Assembly: GCA_963823675.1 (NCBI GenBank)
Contig: CAWGMT010000004.1
Coordinates: 682,001 to 746,000 of the forward strand
Reading direction: 5' to 3'
DNA from: CAWGMT01 sp963823675
Lineage (GTDB): Bacteria; Planctomycetota; Planctomycetia; Isosphaerales; Isosphaeraceae
DNA length: 64,000 nt
Shown: piece after piece, positions 11,725 to 20,636 of the stretch
How positions within the stretch are numbered: the stretch's first letter is position 1
How the letters are laid out: every line of letters starts with the position of its first letter
Made by a program: the position numbers and the translations under genes
The notes under the pieces: model-generated
Databases searched by the model: none
What the model was told of the DNA's origin: nothing
The model's input: the letters and a program-made list of their open reading frames with translations, nothing else

Positions 11725-11959
11725 CACAACGCCGGGGTGGAGGTGAGCGGTTCAGCCGTCTCCGATCCTCGGGTAGAGTCTCCGACCAAGGGGCAGCGAA
11801 TCGCCGCGCCCATTTCAGTCGCCCCCATCTCCAACGTATGGATGAAAACAACGTTCTCGACGCCCGCAGATCACGGTGATTCTCGGCGACGTCGTGCTGG
11901 TCGACTAACGACAAGTCGACGAGCGGTGGAGACGATGCGGTGGCGCTGTCGCCCTATTG

Positions 11960-12478
11960 CCTCAGCCATTTCGGTGCTTGGAGTCGCTACACTGGGACTC
12001 AACCCAGGCACGGTCCTCGGGCGAGAGCGATGTGGTTTCACCGAGCGGAGCGTCGTGTCGAAGCGTGCGTGCGTAACGGCCCAGGTCGTAGAACTCGGTC
12101 CACCAATACCGCGAAATCGATCAGTATGTCTGCGTCGGGCTCGCGCAGCGGGATTGGTAGACGAGGTAAGGGGTCACGGACGGTCCAGCGATACAGCTCT
12201 GCCAACGGCAGCCTCGCGCCCTGCGCGACGATCGCGGCGGTCGAGAATCTAGTTGACGTAGGGATCCATCCCCGGAAATTGTCCCGCCATGTTCGCCCTC
12301 CCGAACAGCGCGTGTCGAGACGGAGACGGATTTGGCCAGGAGTGCCGCCCGGCAACCGGCTTTGGGAACTCGACTTACTCCACTCTAACCACCCGCGGGC
12401 CCTGGCGACAGATTTATCACGGATCGGATCCGGAGAACGCGAGGTCTGGCGACCAGGCATCGTCCATCCAGCGCATCC
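11960..12478 (+). repeat. Segmental duplication A, copy 1 (internally deleted)
   Basis: 519 bases that match 19541-20536 at both ends with few substitutions; the second copy is 996 bases long. The inner part of a DUF4058 gene is missing in this copy. The right boundary coincides with the stop codon (12478-12480) of the neighbouring surface-protein gene, so the duplication abuts or truncates that gene. Confidence 0.85.
11962..12290 (-). pseudogene. DUF4058 gene remnant (internal deletion)
   Basis: The start (MAGQFPGMDPYV, at 12290) and the C-terminal part (GARLPLAELYRWTVRDPLP through the HASTRR region) are homologous to the fuller copy at 19543-20348. About 480 bases between them are gone. 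The junction near 12240-12256 contains a short piece (GCGGTCGAGAATCT) from the middle of the full gene, so at least two deletions happened. The rest of the C-terminal frame also carries a shift. It is not expected to make a functional protein. Confidence 0.8.
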
Positions 12479-13542
12479 TAGTGAAAAGGCACCAATGAAC
12501 TGACTTGATCCCCGAGTCGATCCCCTAGTGTAATTCGAGAGGTGACTTGAAGCGGACCCACGATGGGCGGGGTGAACCCGGGGATCGGGTGAACCAGGAT
12601 GGCAAACCGTCCCTCATTCGGGTCGGGGACGTCGGACGTTTGATCAAGCAGCCGACCCTCCGGATCGGTGAGGACATGTCCGTGGAGTGGGTACGCGCTG
12701 GTGATCTCGTACAGGCTTGACGCCTTGGCGGGCCGCTTCAGCGTCAACGTGACCGTCAAGGTCGAGGGATCGTAGGTCGCCGCTGCGATGGGGAAGGAGT
12801 GGATGACGTTGCTAGTCAACCACCCCCCGATGAGACCAAAGAGAAAGCCGGTGTGGTGGATTGTCTCGGGCCGCGACAAGACCCGATAATTGCGGATGTC
12901 TTCCACGGTCGCCGTTGCCATCGGTTTGCTGAAGCCGAGCACGACGGCTGACGCGCGCTGGCCCCGATTCACCAGTTGAACGCTCGTGAACGTCGGAGGG
13001 GTAGCGTCCGGGCTGCTGTAGAGCTCCACGTTCCCGTTGCCGTTCGGAATGCCTGAGGACGTCGAGGACGTCGGCGCCGCCGAGAGGTAGATCGTCACGG
13101 GGCCAGCCGTGGCCGCACTCGAGATGATCGGGACGGTGACCGATTCGGTCGATGCGCCGGCCGGGAATGTGACCGACTCGTGAAACGGCGCGAAGATCGG
13201 ACTCGCGGCCTCGGTGGTCCCGCTGCCGGGCTGCTCAAGCGACGCGCTGAACTCGACGGTCAACGGCTGATCCAGCGGGGCGGCCGGCGGCGGCCCTTTG
13301 AGGCGGACAGAGATCCCCTCTGTCAGAGACACGGTAACCGTGAAGGAACCCTGTTGCTGGTTCACATTCATACTCGAAGCGTTGACGGCCAACTGCGCTG
13401 GCGCTGGCACTGGTGTAGTGGACGTCCTGACCGTGGTCGTTGGAGTGGACGCCGTGACCGCGCTCAGCAGCGCGCGGCCCTCCAGCGGCTCGACCTGGAT
13501 CGGCGTGCGACGGCGTGACTTATGACGCGGCTGATCCGGCAT
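12478..13542 (-). CDS. LEPR-XLL-type secreted surface protein, Calx-beta/Ig-like
   Basis: A protein of 354 residues starting MPDQPRHKSRRRTP; an upstream in-frame start 24 codons earlier is possible but less typical. The basic N-terminus followed by VEPLEGRALLSAV is the planctomycete LEPR-XLL-like motif found on large exported proteins. The rest is Thr/Ser/Pro-rich beta-type sequence (SMNVNQQQGSFTVTVSLTEG…VTFPAGASTESVTVPIIS) resembling Calx-beta or Ig-like repeats, with a second half of the bacterial Ig type (PTFTSVQLVNRGQRASAVVLGFSKPM). No catalytic motif is seen. It stands alone, and its stop codon lies exactly at the edge of a duplicated segment, so the C-terminus may have been cut by that insertion. 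Confidence 0.75.
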   Translation of the reverse strand: MPDQPRHKSRRRTPIQVEPLEGRALLSAVTASTPTTTVRTSTTPVPAPAQLAVNASSMNVNQQQGSFTVTVSLTEGISVRLKGPPPAAPLDQPLTVEFSASLEQPGSGTTEAASPIFAPFHESVTFPAGASTESVTVPIISSAATAGPVTIYLSAAPTSSTSSGIPNGNGNVELYSSPDATPPTFTSVQLVNRGQRASAVVLGFSKPMATATVEDIRNYRVLSRPETIHHTGFLFGLIGGWLTSNVIHSFPIAAATYDPSTLTVTLTLKRPAKASSLYEITSAYPLHGHVLTDPEGRLLDQTSDVPDPNEGRFAILVHPIPGFTPPIVGPLQVTSRITLGDRLGDQVSSLVPFH

Positions 13543-13959
13543 CCTTGTCCCCCAACTCTCGTCGATGACGGGTCCGGATCGGGTTCCGAGCCCACTCAGA
13601 CAATGCTCTCGCACCGCAGAGGCGGGGATCTTGCGCAGAAACTCCGAAGGGTGTCAATGCGACAATTGGGAGTGCGATAGCCCCTTGAGATACGCGGACG
13701 CTTCGACGAGATTCGGCTCATCACGACGAGGACGACGCGGGTTAGATTCTCCGTGCCTCCAATACTTTTGGGCTTTCAGACACCCATGTTCCCCCATGTT
13801 CCCCGTGAGGCCACGAGGTTCAAGCCAGCGCCGCGCGGGCGATCTTTTTCCGTGGGGTACTTGACATGGGCTGACGATTTGATACTTTTGTCCATTACTG
13901 TCATTGCGGACATGGTCTCGACCGTGAGTGCCCCACGCTGTTTCAGGAGTCTCACCGAT

Positions 13960-14321
13960 CAAGCAGGCGGCGGGCCGATCGAGCTCACTCGTCGATGCCG
14001 CGGCACGCCGCTCGCGGCGCTGGTTCCAGGGCAAGGCGGCCGCTCGAACCGCCTTTCTGTAGGCCACTGGCTCGACACCGAGCCCTCAACAGACATCTTC
14101 CTGACGCTTTCACTCGAAGAGCGCGGCCGGCTTGCGCGCTCACGTCGTTGCCCGGCGCCGTGCCAACCGGACAGGACGAACCGTTCTACGTCCCACGTCA
14201 AGTGACCACGCCCATACGATGGTCATATTGAAAAGCCCGGTCTCAGACCGTCTCGGGGCTCCGAGAGCGGGTGCGCTGGCCGGTTGGTCCGACCGACGAG
14301 TTCATGCGTGTTTGAATCCCC
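13960..14321 (+). repeat. Repeat B, copy 1 (362 bp)
   Basis: The same length and nearly the same sequence as 21194-21555. Copy 2 overlaps the 3' end of a RAYT-like transposase remnant (RTSSLVDAAARRSRRWFQG), so this copy carries the matching last codons of the transposase without the rest. Its last 90 bases recur a third time at 19451-19541. Confidence 0.85.
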
Positions 14322-14507
14322 ACGCCCTGGGTCGAAGCCTCGGACGCGATCCAGGCCGTTGCTCAGGCGCAACGGGAGGCGGTGGCGGCCAACGACTGCG
14401 TTGAGAGCGAACAGCAAGACTTTGCCCCACTGCTGGTGACTCAGGGTCATCATGACAGCGAACCGCTGTTCAACAAATAACCATCAACAAAGAAAGGAAA
14501 CGCGCCT

Positions 14508-14619
14508 ATGACCATCAACACCGCACCCCGTTTCCGCGTTCGGCGATACTGACAGCTACAAAATCGCTGCTATAGCGGACGACGCCATCGGGGAAGCAAC
14601 CGCACGGAGGGAACCATGA
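14508..14619 (+). CDS. Small ORF 1 of an apparently coupled pair (frameshifted)
   Basis: ATG at 14508 follows GAAAGGA by about 10 bases and reads MTINTAPRF. With one base removed near 14530 it continues as FGDTDSYKIAAIADDAIGEA and ends at TGA 14617-14619, which overlaps the next ATG (ATGA). Without that correction it stops after 14 codons. The product would be about 36 residues; no family is recognised. The overlap and the shared MTIN start suggest a real two-gene unit. Confidence 0.35.
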
Positions 14620-14741
14620 CCATCAACGACGATGACATCTTCGACGGCTTGTTTCATCATGCCGACTACCGGATTATGCCGACGGGGGTTCGCAGGGTGG
14701 ACGCGAGTGCCGGCGAATCCCGTGTGGACTTCGCTGCCTGA
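14616..14741 (+). CDS. Small ORF 2 of an apparently coupled pair
   Basis: A 41-residue ORF starting MTINDDDIFDGLFHHADYR. A strong Shine-Dalgarno sequence (GGAGG) ends 5 bases before the ATG. Part of its coding sequence (14657-14689) is a copy of a short repeat found inverted at 19100-19130, so the C-terminal half may be repeat-derived. Acidic N-terminus, no membrane segment, no family recognised. Confidence 0.4.
   Translation: MTINDDDIFDGLFHHADYRIMPTGVRRVDASAGESRVDFAA
14657..14689 (+). repeat. Short dispersed repeat, copy 1
   Basis: Contains two near-identical ATxATGCCGAC units separated by TACCGG. A 23-base core (14661-14683) is present as an exact reverse complement at 19104-19126. The two copies bracket the kinase gene at 15134-18838. 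Confidence 0.65.
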
Positions 14742-15133
14742 TGCGGCATAATCAGAGACCCTCCAGCAAGGCCTCACCTCGTCCTCCGGCCGGAACAGCC
14801 CCCTCGTGCACGTCCAACGGCGTAACCATTGGTGAGAGCTTCGTGGCCTTGCGATCGCAGCCGGACAAGAACCAACGATCTTTGGTGATCGCCTGTCCTG
14901 ATAATGTTGCGCCTCTTGTGCCTTTGGTCTCGGAAAGCGCAGAGATTGCGCCTTCCAGCCGATGCCGAAAAGTCGTGCGCACCTGAACCGAGGCTTGCCT
15001 GCCGAGGAATTCGTCGAGTTGACCCCAGAGCCAGCCGAGGATTCTGTTCGTTCGGCTGCGGTACGCGCAAGACGCAATCCCCGCGCGTTCCAGCACGTGC
15101 CGGTCCGTCGCTCGATCCGGAACGTAGGCTTGC

Positions 15134-18100
15134 CTAGTTTGAATTAGGCGGTCTTGACCCCAAGCCGGGCATGGTTTCTGTCATCGTGCCGTGAGCGAAC
15201 GGCTGCGCCGGGAAGGCAAGGTCCATCGAGAGTGATCGGAAGCGAGGTTGTTCGCGCAGCGGGTCGAAGTCGTGGTCGCCGAGTCGGTGCAGTAACCGGC
15301 GGGCATCGCGATAGGCTGCCGATTGCATGGCCTGGCCGATCTCTTCGAGAGCCGCAGCGAGCTGGGTGGCGACACCACGAGCGCGCGCATCCTCCGTCAG
15401 TGATCGATCGCGGCGAATGGCGCTCGAGATCGCTGCATGGACTCCAGCGGAAATCATCCGCAGATCGGCTCGGTCGTCGATCGACCGGTCGGCCGCAGCG
15501 GCTTCCGCTAGCGCGGCCCGGTAGTCGCTCGAGAGGGACAGGGTTGTCGCGCGACCGAGATGAAACGCCAGGACATCGCTCTCCGCGGCCAGTGCCAGCG
15601 CTCGATCCCAGTCGTCGAGCGATTCCCGAAGCTCTCCCAGCCGCCGCAAGAAAAGGGCGCGCGCCGCCAGCGTCTGCGCAAGCATGCGGCGAATCCGCAC
15701 ATCCCGCGGGGATCGCGCGTGTGCCTGATTAAGCCGATCAAGGGCGCGAACGAAGAGCGCTCGCGCTTCGGAAGACTGATCGTGCCGGCCAAGGGTCGTC
15801 GCCAGATCAGAATACACGGCGGCCGTGTCGGGGCCGTTCATGAACAGATCCTTTTCGTTGCGCAGAGCCGATTCGGTGAGGGCCAGCGCCTCGCGCAGAC
15901 GGGGCTCGTCGAGTTGATCGCGACCGATCTCCGACTCCATCCGAACTCGCAAGCGGATCGTGTTTGCGAGGTCGGAGCGATGATTGGGGATTTCGGCGTG
16001 CGATGCGACCAGGCCGCGGAGCATGGCTTCGGCGCGGTCCAGGTTCGCGAGGGCATGAGCGGATTCGCCAATGTCCCACGATATTTCCGCGTCGCGCACC
16101 AACTGGCGGGCGAGTCCATGCGCTGCGGGATGAAACTTGGGGTTCTTCCGGAGCATTTCTTCGGCCTCACTCGCCGCGCGGCGAGCCAGATTCAACGCCA
16201 CCGTGGTCGCCCCGCTCTCGATCTCCACGTCGGCCAGTGAGCCGAGGCAGTTGACCAGGTGCATCCGGAAAACCGCGTCGCCGGGTCGGACGTGCAAAAG
16301 ACGCTCGAGGTAGGCTCGACTCTGCTCGAGCTCGGATCGCGCGATCGCGAGATTCCCGGTCCGGGCCTCGAGCTGACCAAGAACCGTGTGGTTCGCGCCC
16401 ACGCGTTCGAGATAATCCACGGAGTTGGGGCGTTTCTTGATTTGCTCGTCCTGAATCGCCAGAGCCTTGCGCGTCCACGCGGCCGCCAGGTCCAGAGCAC
16501 CTTCGTCAAGCTGGGCCGAACCCAGATTGCCGTAACACGACCCGAGGTTGCTCAAGAACTGCTCCCGGCGCGGATCGGCGGCCGGCGTGGCCGCAACGAG
16601 CCGTTCGCGCAGAGCGGTCGATTCGCTGAGCGTGCTCGTGCGCTTTTCCCACTCGCCCGCCTCGCCGAACAGGATGGAAAGGTTGTTGAGCGATGAGGCG
16701 TGTTTGTCCATGACTTCGAGATCTTCGGGGTATTCGCGCAGGAGTGCCGCGCCGATCGCGATCGACGCGAGGTAATCGCGGCGCGAAGCATCGAGGTCGC
16801 CGTGATCCCAGAGAAAATCAGCGCGGAGCTGGAGCGCCTCGGCCTGATGGGCTGGATACTTGGGGTCCTGGGGATTCGCCTGCGACAGATACGCGAAGTC
16901 GGCGAGCGCTCTCTCGAAGGATGCGCGTGCCTGATCGGGCCGGCTGGCCTTGTCATAACGATTGGCCAGAAAACACCGGACTCGAGCCAGCAGAAATCGA
17001 TACTCGGGCATGCCGGGGACGTCGCGGACGACCTGCTCGATGTTATCCCGGGCCTGCTCGAAGCTGATGATCGAATCCTCGACTGCTCCGATCTCGTTGA
17101 TGACCTGGCCCAGGTCGAACTGGGCTTGCCCGAGCCGCGCCCGTGCGCTCGGGTCGGTGATCCCGTTGTGCTCGATGTTCCGGGCGAGCCTGCGATAGAA
17201 GCGTATCGGGGCCTGGAGCAAGCTCTTGCGGAGATCCTCCATCCCGGGTTGCTGGAGCAGGAATTCTCGGGTGACTCCAGTGTTATACTCGCGGATCGCA
17301 TCGAGCGCGAGTTGCGACTGCTCCTGGGCAAGTTCGCGGGCTTTGCTTTCATTGAGCCTGGCCAGAGTCTCGGCTTTGAGCGCATCATGGGTTTGAGCTT
17401 GTTCCCGGCCGATTGCCAGGGCGGCAATGGTCGCGATGGCGGCGATCACGACCAGCGAGGCGGCGGCCGCACGGGTCGCCGAGCGATGCCGGCGCGACCA
17501 CCGGGCCAGGCGACGTCCCCAGCTATCGGGCAACGCGGTCACCGGCTCGTCGGCCGACCAGCGTTCGAGGTCGTCGGCGAACACCCGGATGGTATCGTAA
17601 CGGTCGTCCGGCTTGAGCGCCATCGCTTTCAGGCAGACGGCCTCGAGCGCCGGTTCGATCGAGGGGTCGAGCTGGCGGGGCCGTGCGAAGTCGCCCTTCT
17701 GGACTTTGCGCAGGATCTCGAAGACTTCGCCGTCGAAGGGGGCCTTGCCGGTGAGCAGGCAGTAGAGCGTGGCGCCGAGGCTGTAGACGTCGGAGCGGGG
17801 GCCGAGCCGGTCGAGGTCGCCTGCGGCCTGCTCGGGGCTCATGTAGGCGGGAGTGCCCATGGCCGAGCCCGGCAACGTCTCGGCGCTGCTGCCGGCCGAG
17901 GAGGGCATCAGCGTCCGCTCGCCCGCGGCGGCCTTCGGCGCGGCGTGCCCGAGCGGCTTGGCCAGGCCCCAGTCGACCACCAGGGTCTCGCCGTGCTTGC
18001 CGACGATCACGTTGCCCGGCTTGATGTCGCGGTGGAGGATGCCCCGGGAATGGGCGTATTCGATGGCGTTGCAGACGTCGGTGAACCGACGCAGTAGCTT

Positions 18101-18838
18101 CCGCAGCCCCAGGGAGCGGCGGCCGGGGTCCTTTTTCAAAGTGGCATCGGCATGGAAGTGGTCGATGGCCTCCTTGAGCGAGTCGCCGCGAATGAACCGC
18201 ATGGCGTAGTAGGGCCGGCCGTTGGCGTAGGTCCCCAGGCCGTAGACCGGGACAATGCCCGGGTGCTCGAGTCCGCCGGTGATCTCGGCCTCCAGCAGGA
18301 ACCGCTGGCGGCTGGCCTCGTCATCGGCGTGGCTGTCGAGGATCTGCTTCAGGGCGACCTCGCGGTGCAGCTCGGCGTCCAGCGCGACGAAGACGGCGCC
18401 CAGGCCGCCTTTGGCATGGGGCCGGAGCACGCGGAACCGCTGGCCCTCGCTGGTGGCCGAGCCGACGGCGTAGGACGTCGTGCCGTCAACATCGCCGTTC
18501 TCGGTCGAGCCGTGTGCCGAGCCGACGCGGTCGAGCGTCACCCCGATCTCGGGGTCGCCAATCCGAGCCAGGCTGTCCCGCGTCGACTCGCCGGCCGAAA
18601 CCGCGGCCAGGCTCTGCTCCACGTCGCCGAGGTGGGCTTCCAGGTGCACCTCGGCCAGCGCTTCCAGCAGCGCCCGCTTGGCGGCAGTGAGATCGCCTCG
18701 GGCCTCCAATTGGTCGGCCAAGCTCTTGGATTTGTCGAGCGTCCAGGCCTGGAAGGCGGCCACGAGCTGGCCCTGGTTGATGATCCGGTTCTGGAGTGCG
18801 AGCAGTCCGAAGAGGAGATGGCGATCGGCGTCGGTCAT
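15134..18838 (-). CDS. Ser/Thr protein kinase with C-terminal TPR-like repeats (intact)
   Basis: An intact protein of 1234 residues. The ATG at 18838 (MTDADRHLLFGLLALQ) is chosen because AGGAG lies 8 bases upstream; the ATG ten codons earlier lacks this. Residues 1-100 form a helical N-terminal region shared with the kinase at 2-3200. The kinase domain spans about 135-440: glycine loop KGGLGAVFVAL (about 142-152), Lys in VALKQI (164), HRDIKPGNVIVG (269-280), DWG in place of DFG (289-291), GTPAYMSPEQ. One transmembrane helix follows at about 456-477 (SLVVIAAIATIAALAIG), then about 700 residues of TPR-like helical pairs. The end (DFDPLREQPRFRSLSMDLAFP) is a family signature. The architecture suggests a membrane receptor kinase with an extracytoplasmic TPR scaffold. 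Confidence 0.92.
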   Translation of the reverse strand: MTDADRHLLFGLLALQNRIINQGQLVAAFQAWTLDKSKSLADQLEARGDLTAAKRALLEALAEVHLEAHLGDVEQSLAAVSAGESTRDSLARIGDPEIGVTLDRVGSAHGSTENGDVDGTTSYAVGSATSEGQRFRVLRPHAKGGLGAVFVALDAELHREVALKQILDSHADDEASRQRFLLEAEITGGLEHPGIVPVYGLGTYANGRPYYAMRFIRGDSLKEAIDHFHADATLKKDPGRRSLGLRKLLRRFTDVCNAIEYAHSRGILHRDIKPGNVIVGKHGETLVVDWGLAKPLGHAAPKAAAGERTLMPSSAGSSAETLPGSAMGTPAYMSPEQAAGDLDRLGPRSDVYSLGATLYCLLTGKAPFDGEVFEILRKVQKGDFARPRQLDPSIEPALEAVCLKAMALKPDDRYDTIRVFADDLERWSADEPVTALPDSWGRRLARWSRRHRSATRAAAASLVVIAAIATIAALAIGREQAQTHDALKAETLARLNESKARELAQEQSQLALDAIREYNTGVTREFLLQQPGMEDLRKSLLQAPIRFYRRLARNIEHNGITDPSARARLGQAQFDLGQVINEIGAVEDSIISFEQARDNIEQVVRDVPGMPEYRFLLARVRCFLANRYDKASRPDQARASFERALADFAYLSQANPQDPKYPAHQAEALQLRADFLWDHGDLDASRRDYLASIAIGAALLREYPEDLEVMDKHASSLNNLSILFGEAGEWEKRTSTLSESTALRERLVAATPAADPRREQFLSNLGSCYGNLGSAQLDEGALDLAAAWTRKALAIQDEQIKKRPNSVDYLERVGANHTVLGQLEARTGNLAIARSELEQSRAYLERLLHVRPGDAVFRMHLVNCLGSLADVEIESGATTVALNLARRAASEAEEMLRKNPKFHPAAHGLARQLVRDAEISWDIGESAHALANLDRAEAMLRGLVASHAEIPNHRSDLANTIRLRVRMESEIGRDQLDEPRLREALALTESALRNEKDLFMNGPDTAAVYSDLATTLGRHDQSSEARALFVRALDRLNQAHARSPRDVRIRRMLAQTLAARALFLRRLGELRESLDDWDRALALAAESDVLAFHLGRATTLSLSSDYRAALAEAAAADRSIDDRADLRMISAGVHAAISSAIRRDRSLTEDARARGVATQLAAALEEIGQAMQSAAYRDARRLLHRLGDHDFDPLREQPRFRSLSMDLAFPAQPFAHGTMTETMPGLGSRPPNSN

Positions 18839-19099
18839 GACGAGGCTCCTGTTCACGGCGTCGGCCACGGCACCGGAGCCGGGATGGGGTAGGAGTGGGG
18901 GGAGCGCCGCGTCGGGTCGATTATCGCATGAACGTACGGGCCCTGCATACCCGCCGGTCCGCCCTCGCCAACCGTCAACGCTGGCCGGTTGCGCCTTTCT
19001 GCGCGAGGACTAAACCGCTCCGCGGTGATGCCGCGTTGGCTTGGCGAGGGGCGAACTCAAAGGCCCAGGGAACGGCCCATAGAACCAGATCATCAGGGT

Positions 19100-19137
19100 C
19101 TCCGTCGGCATAATCCGGTAGTCGGCATTATGCGTCG
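19100..19137 (-). repeat. Short dispersed repeat, copy 2 (inverted)
   Basis: Exact 23-base reverse-complement match (19104-19126) to 14661-14683. The repeat has the internal symmetry CATAAT…ATTATG. It is non-coding here, while copy 1 lies within a small ORF. Confidence 0.65.
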
Positions 19138-19237
19138 GTTCCTCGCTTCTTTCCCGCCTCTGCCACATCCAGCGGGCGTTCGCCGGTTCGGATATGACTG
19201 AATGCGCCCTGCCCCGAGTTACCGCAAACCATTTTTT

Positions 19238-19378
19238 TGTCAGACATCTTCCCTAAGCGGTGCTGAGGAAGTTTTTCACGCTGAAAACGCGATTTCATGC
19301 CAGCTTTCTGGCTGACTTTCATTCCAGACGTCCATTCATGCTGGCTTTCATGAAGGCGGCATTGTTGGTGGTCTGACA
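19238..19378. other. Lower-GC 141-bp island with 8-bp inverted ends
   Basis: The segment starts TGTCAGAC and ends GTCTGACA, and is clearly richer in A and T than its surroundings. It includes repeated CATGCCAGCTT/CATGCTGGCTT and TTTCATTCC/TTTCATGAA phrases. No target duplication is visible. It could be a small non-autonomous insertion element or the end fragment of an insertion sequence. Confidence 0.3.
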
Positions 19379-19450
19379 CTGACATTGACTTCCGAAAATG
19401 GCATTAGGCAAGAAAGCTAACTCAATGGATGAGCGACCATGCGATCTTTC

Positions 19451-19541
19451 TGAAAAGCTCGGTCTCAGACCGCCTCGGGGCTCCGAGAGCAGGTGCGCTG
19501 GCCGGTTGGTCCGACCGACGAGTTCATGGGTGTCTGAATCC
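19451..19541 (+). repeat. Repeat B, partial copy 3
   Basis: About 90 bases matching the 3' ends of the copies at 13960-14321 and 21194-21555 (from TGAAAAGC to GTCTGAATCCC). It runs directly into duplication A copy 2, so the two repeat families are joined here. Confidence 0.8.
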
Positions 19542-20536
19542 CTCAGCCATTTCGGTGCTCGGAGTCGCTACACTGGGACTCAACCCAGGCGCGGTCCTCG
19601 GGCGAGAGCGATGTGGTTTCACCGAGCGGCGCGTCGTGTCGAAGCGTGCGTGCGTAACGGCCCAGGTCGTAGACTCGGTCCACCAATACCGCGAAATCGA
19701 TCAGTATGTCTGCGTCGGGCTCGCGAAGCGGGATTGGTAGACGAGGTAAGGGGTCACGGACGGTCCAGCGATACAGCTCTGCCAACGGCAGCCTCGCGCC
19801 CGCGCGACGATCGCGTAATACGCTCCCGGTTCGATCCGCTCCTTCATCGGCAAGGGCGCGCCGCCGAGAAGCAGGTCGATTTCCACGACGTTCACACGCG
19901 ACGCATGAAGCTTGTCGCGCTTGTCCAGATACGCCTGGCGCCCTTGCCCCGACTTGTTGATCGGGGAAAGAACCTCGACGACCGTCACCAACTCCAGATC
20001 GCGCAACGCTCGGATCTCGACCCACGTGATGCGAACTTCCTCGGAGTCGCGGTCGAGAATCTCGACCAACTTCGGTTCGAGCGTGGCCGCTGAAGCGGTC
20101 GCCGAAGTGACTGCAGGGCTCGCGGCTGTCTTCTCGAAGCGGCCGACCAGGACATCTGGACGAAAGGAACGCGGCGGTTCGAGCGCCCAGGTCGCGACTT
20201 CGATCCGCTCGTCGATCCGCGCGATATAGGAATCCGGAAGCCTCGCGCCGAGTTCGTTGCGGATCTCAGCGATCAGGCCGTTATGAAAGTCGGGCCAAGC
20301 CGCTTGCATCTCGACGTAGGGATCCATCCCCGGAAATTGTCCCGCCATGTTCGCCCTCCCGATCAGCGCGTGTCGAGTCGGAGACGGATTTGGCCAGGAG
20401 TGTCGCCCGGCAACCGGCTTTGGGAACTCGACATACTCCACTCTAACCACCCGCGGGCCCTGGCGACAGATTCATCACGGATCGAATCGGGAGAACGCGA
20501 GGTCTGGCGACCAGGCATCGTCCATCCAGCGCATCC
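19541..20536 (+). repeat. Segmental duplication A, copy 2
   Basis: 996 bases whose two ends match 11960-12478. It contains a nearly full DUF4058 gene on the minus strand plus about 190 bases upstream of that gene's start. Confidence 0.85.
19543..20348 (-). CDS. DUF4058 family protein (one frameshift)
   Basis: A protein of about 268 residues starting MAGQFPGMDPYVEMQAAW at 20348. The conserved family core is present: WPDFHNGLIAEIRNELG, RSFRPDVLVGRF, VTVVEVLSPINKSGQGRQAY and VVEIDLLLGGAPLP. Near 19805 the frame shifts by one base; the other frame continues GARLPLAELYRWTVRDPLP, LREPDADILIDF and LSPEDRAWVES to the stop at 19543. DUF4058 proteins are often multicopy in planctomycetes and cyanobacteria and have no established function; the core resembles restriction-endonuclease-like folds only in general terms. 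A deleted copy lies at 11962-12290. Confidence 0.82.
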
Positions 20537-20636
20537 CCAGCGCAAGAATGCGAACTCCGCTCCGCAGCAGAGTATCGGAGCGCTCGGTTGCCGGGTCGAG
20601 GTGCAGTTCTGGCATCGAATAACCTGGTGCGTCCCC

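Larger units (their letters stand above)
13543..15133. other. Long gene-poor stretch with repeats and two small ORFs
   Basis: No full-size gene is supported. It contains a sequence resembling the 3' end of tmRNA (13730-13761), copy 1 of repeat B (13960-14321), a pair of small ORFs with Shine-Dalgarno sites (14508-14741) and one copy of a short dispersed repeat (14657-14689). The longer open frames at 14556-15096 on the minus strand show no recognisable family and no clear start signals. Confidence 0.5.
18839..19540. other. Intergenic region upstream of the kinase
   Basis: No supported gene. It holds the kinase promoter region, the second copy of the short dispersed repeat (19100-19137), a lower-GC island bounded by an 8-base inverted repeat (19238-19378) and the third, partial copy of repeat B (19451-19541). 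Confidence 0.5.

Noticed and set aside
19104..19126. CATAAT…ATTATG symmetry as a dif (XerCD) site
   Set aside because: The spacer between the arms is 14 bases, against 6 in dif sites, and the motif has a second copy 4.4 kb away.
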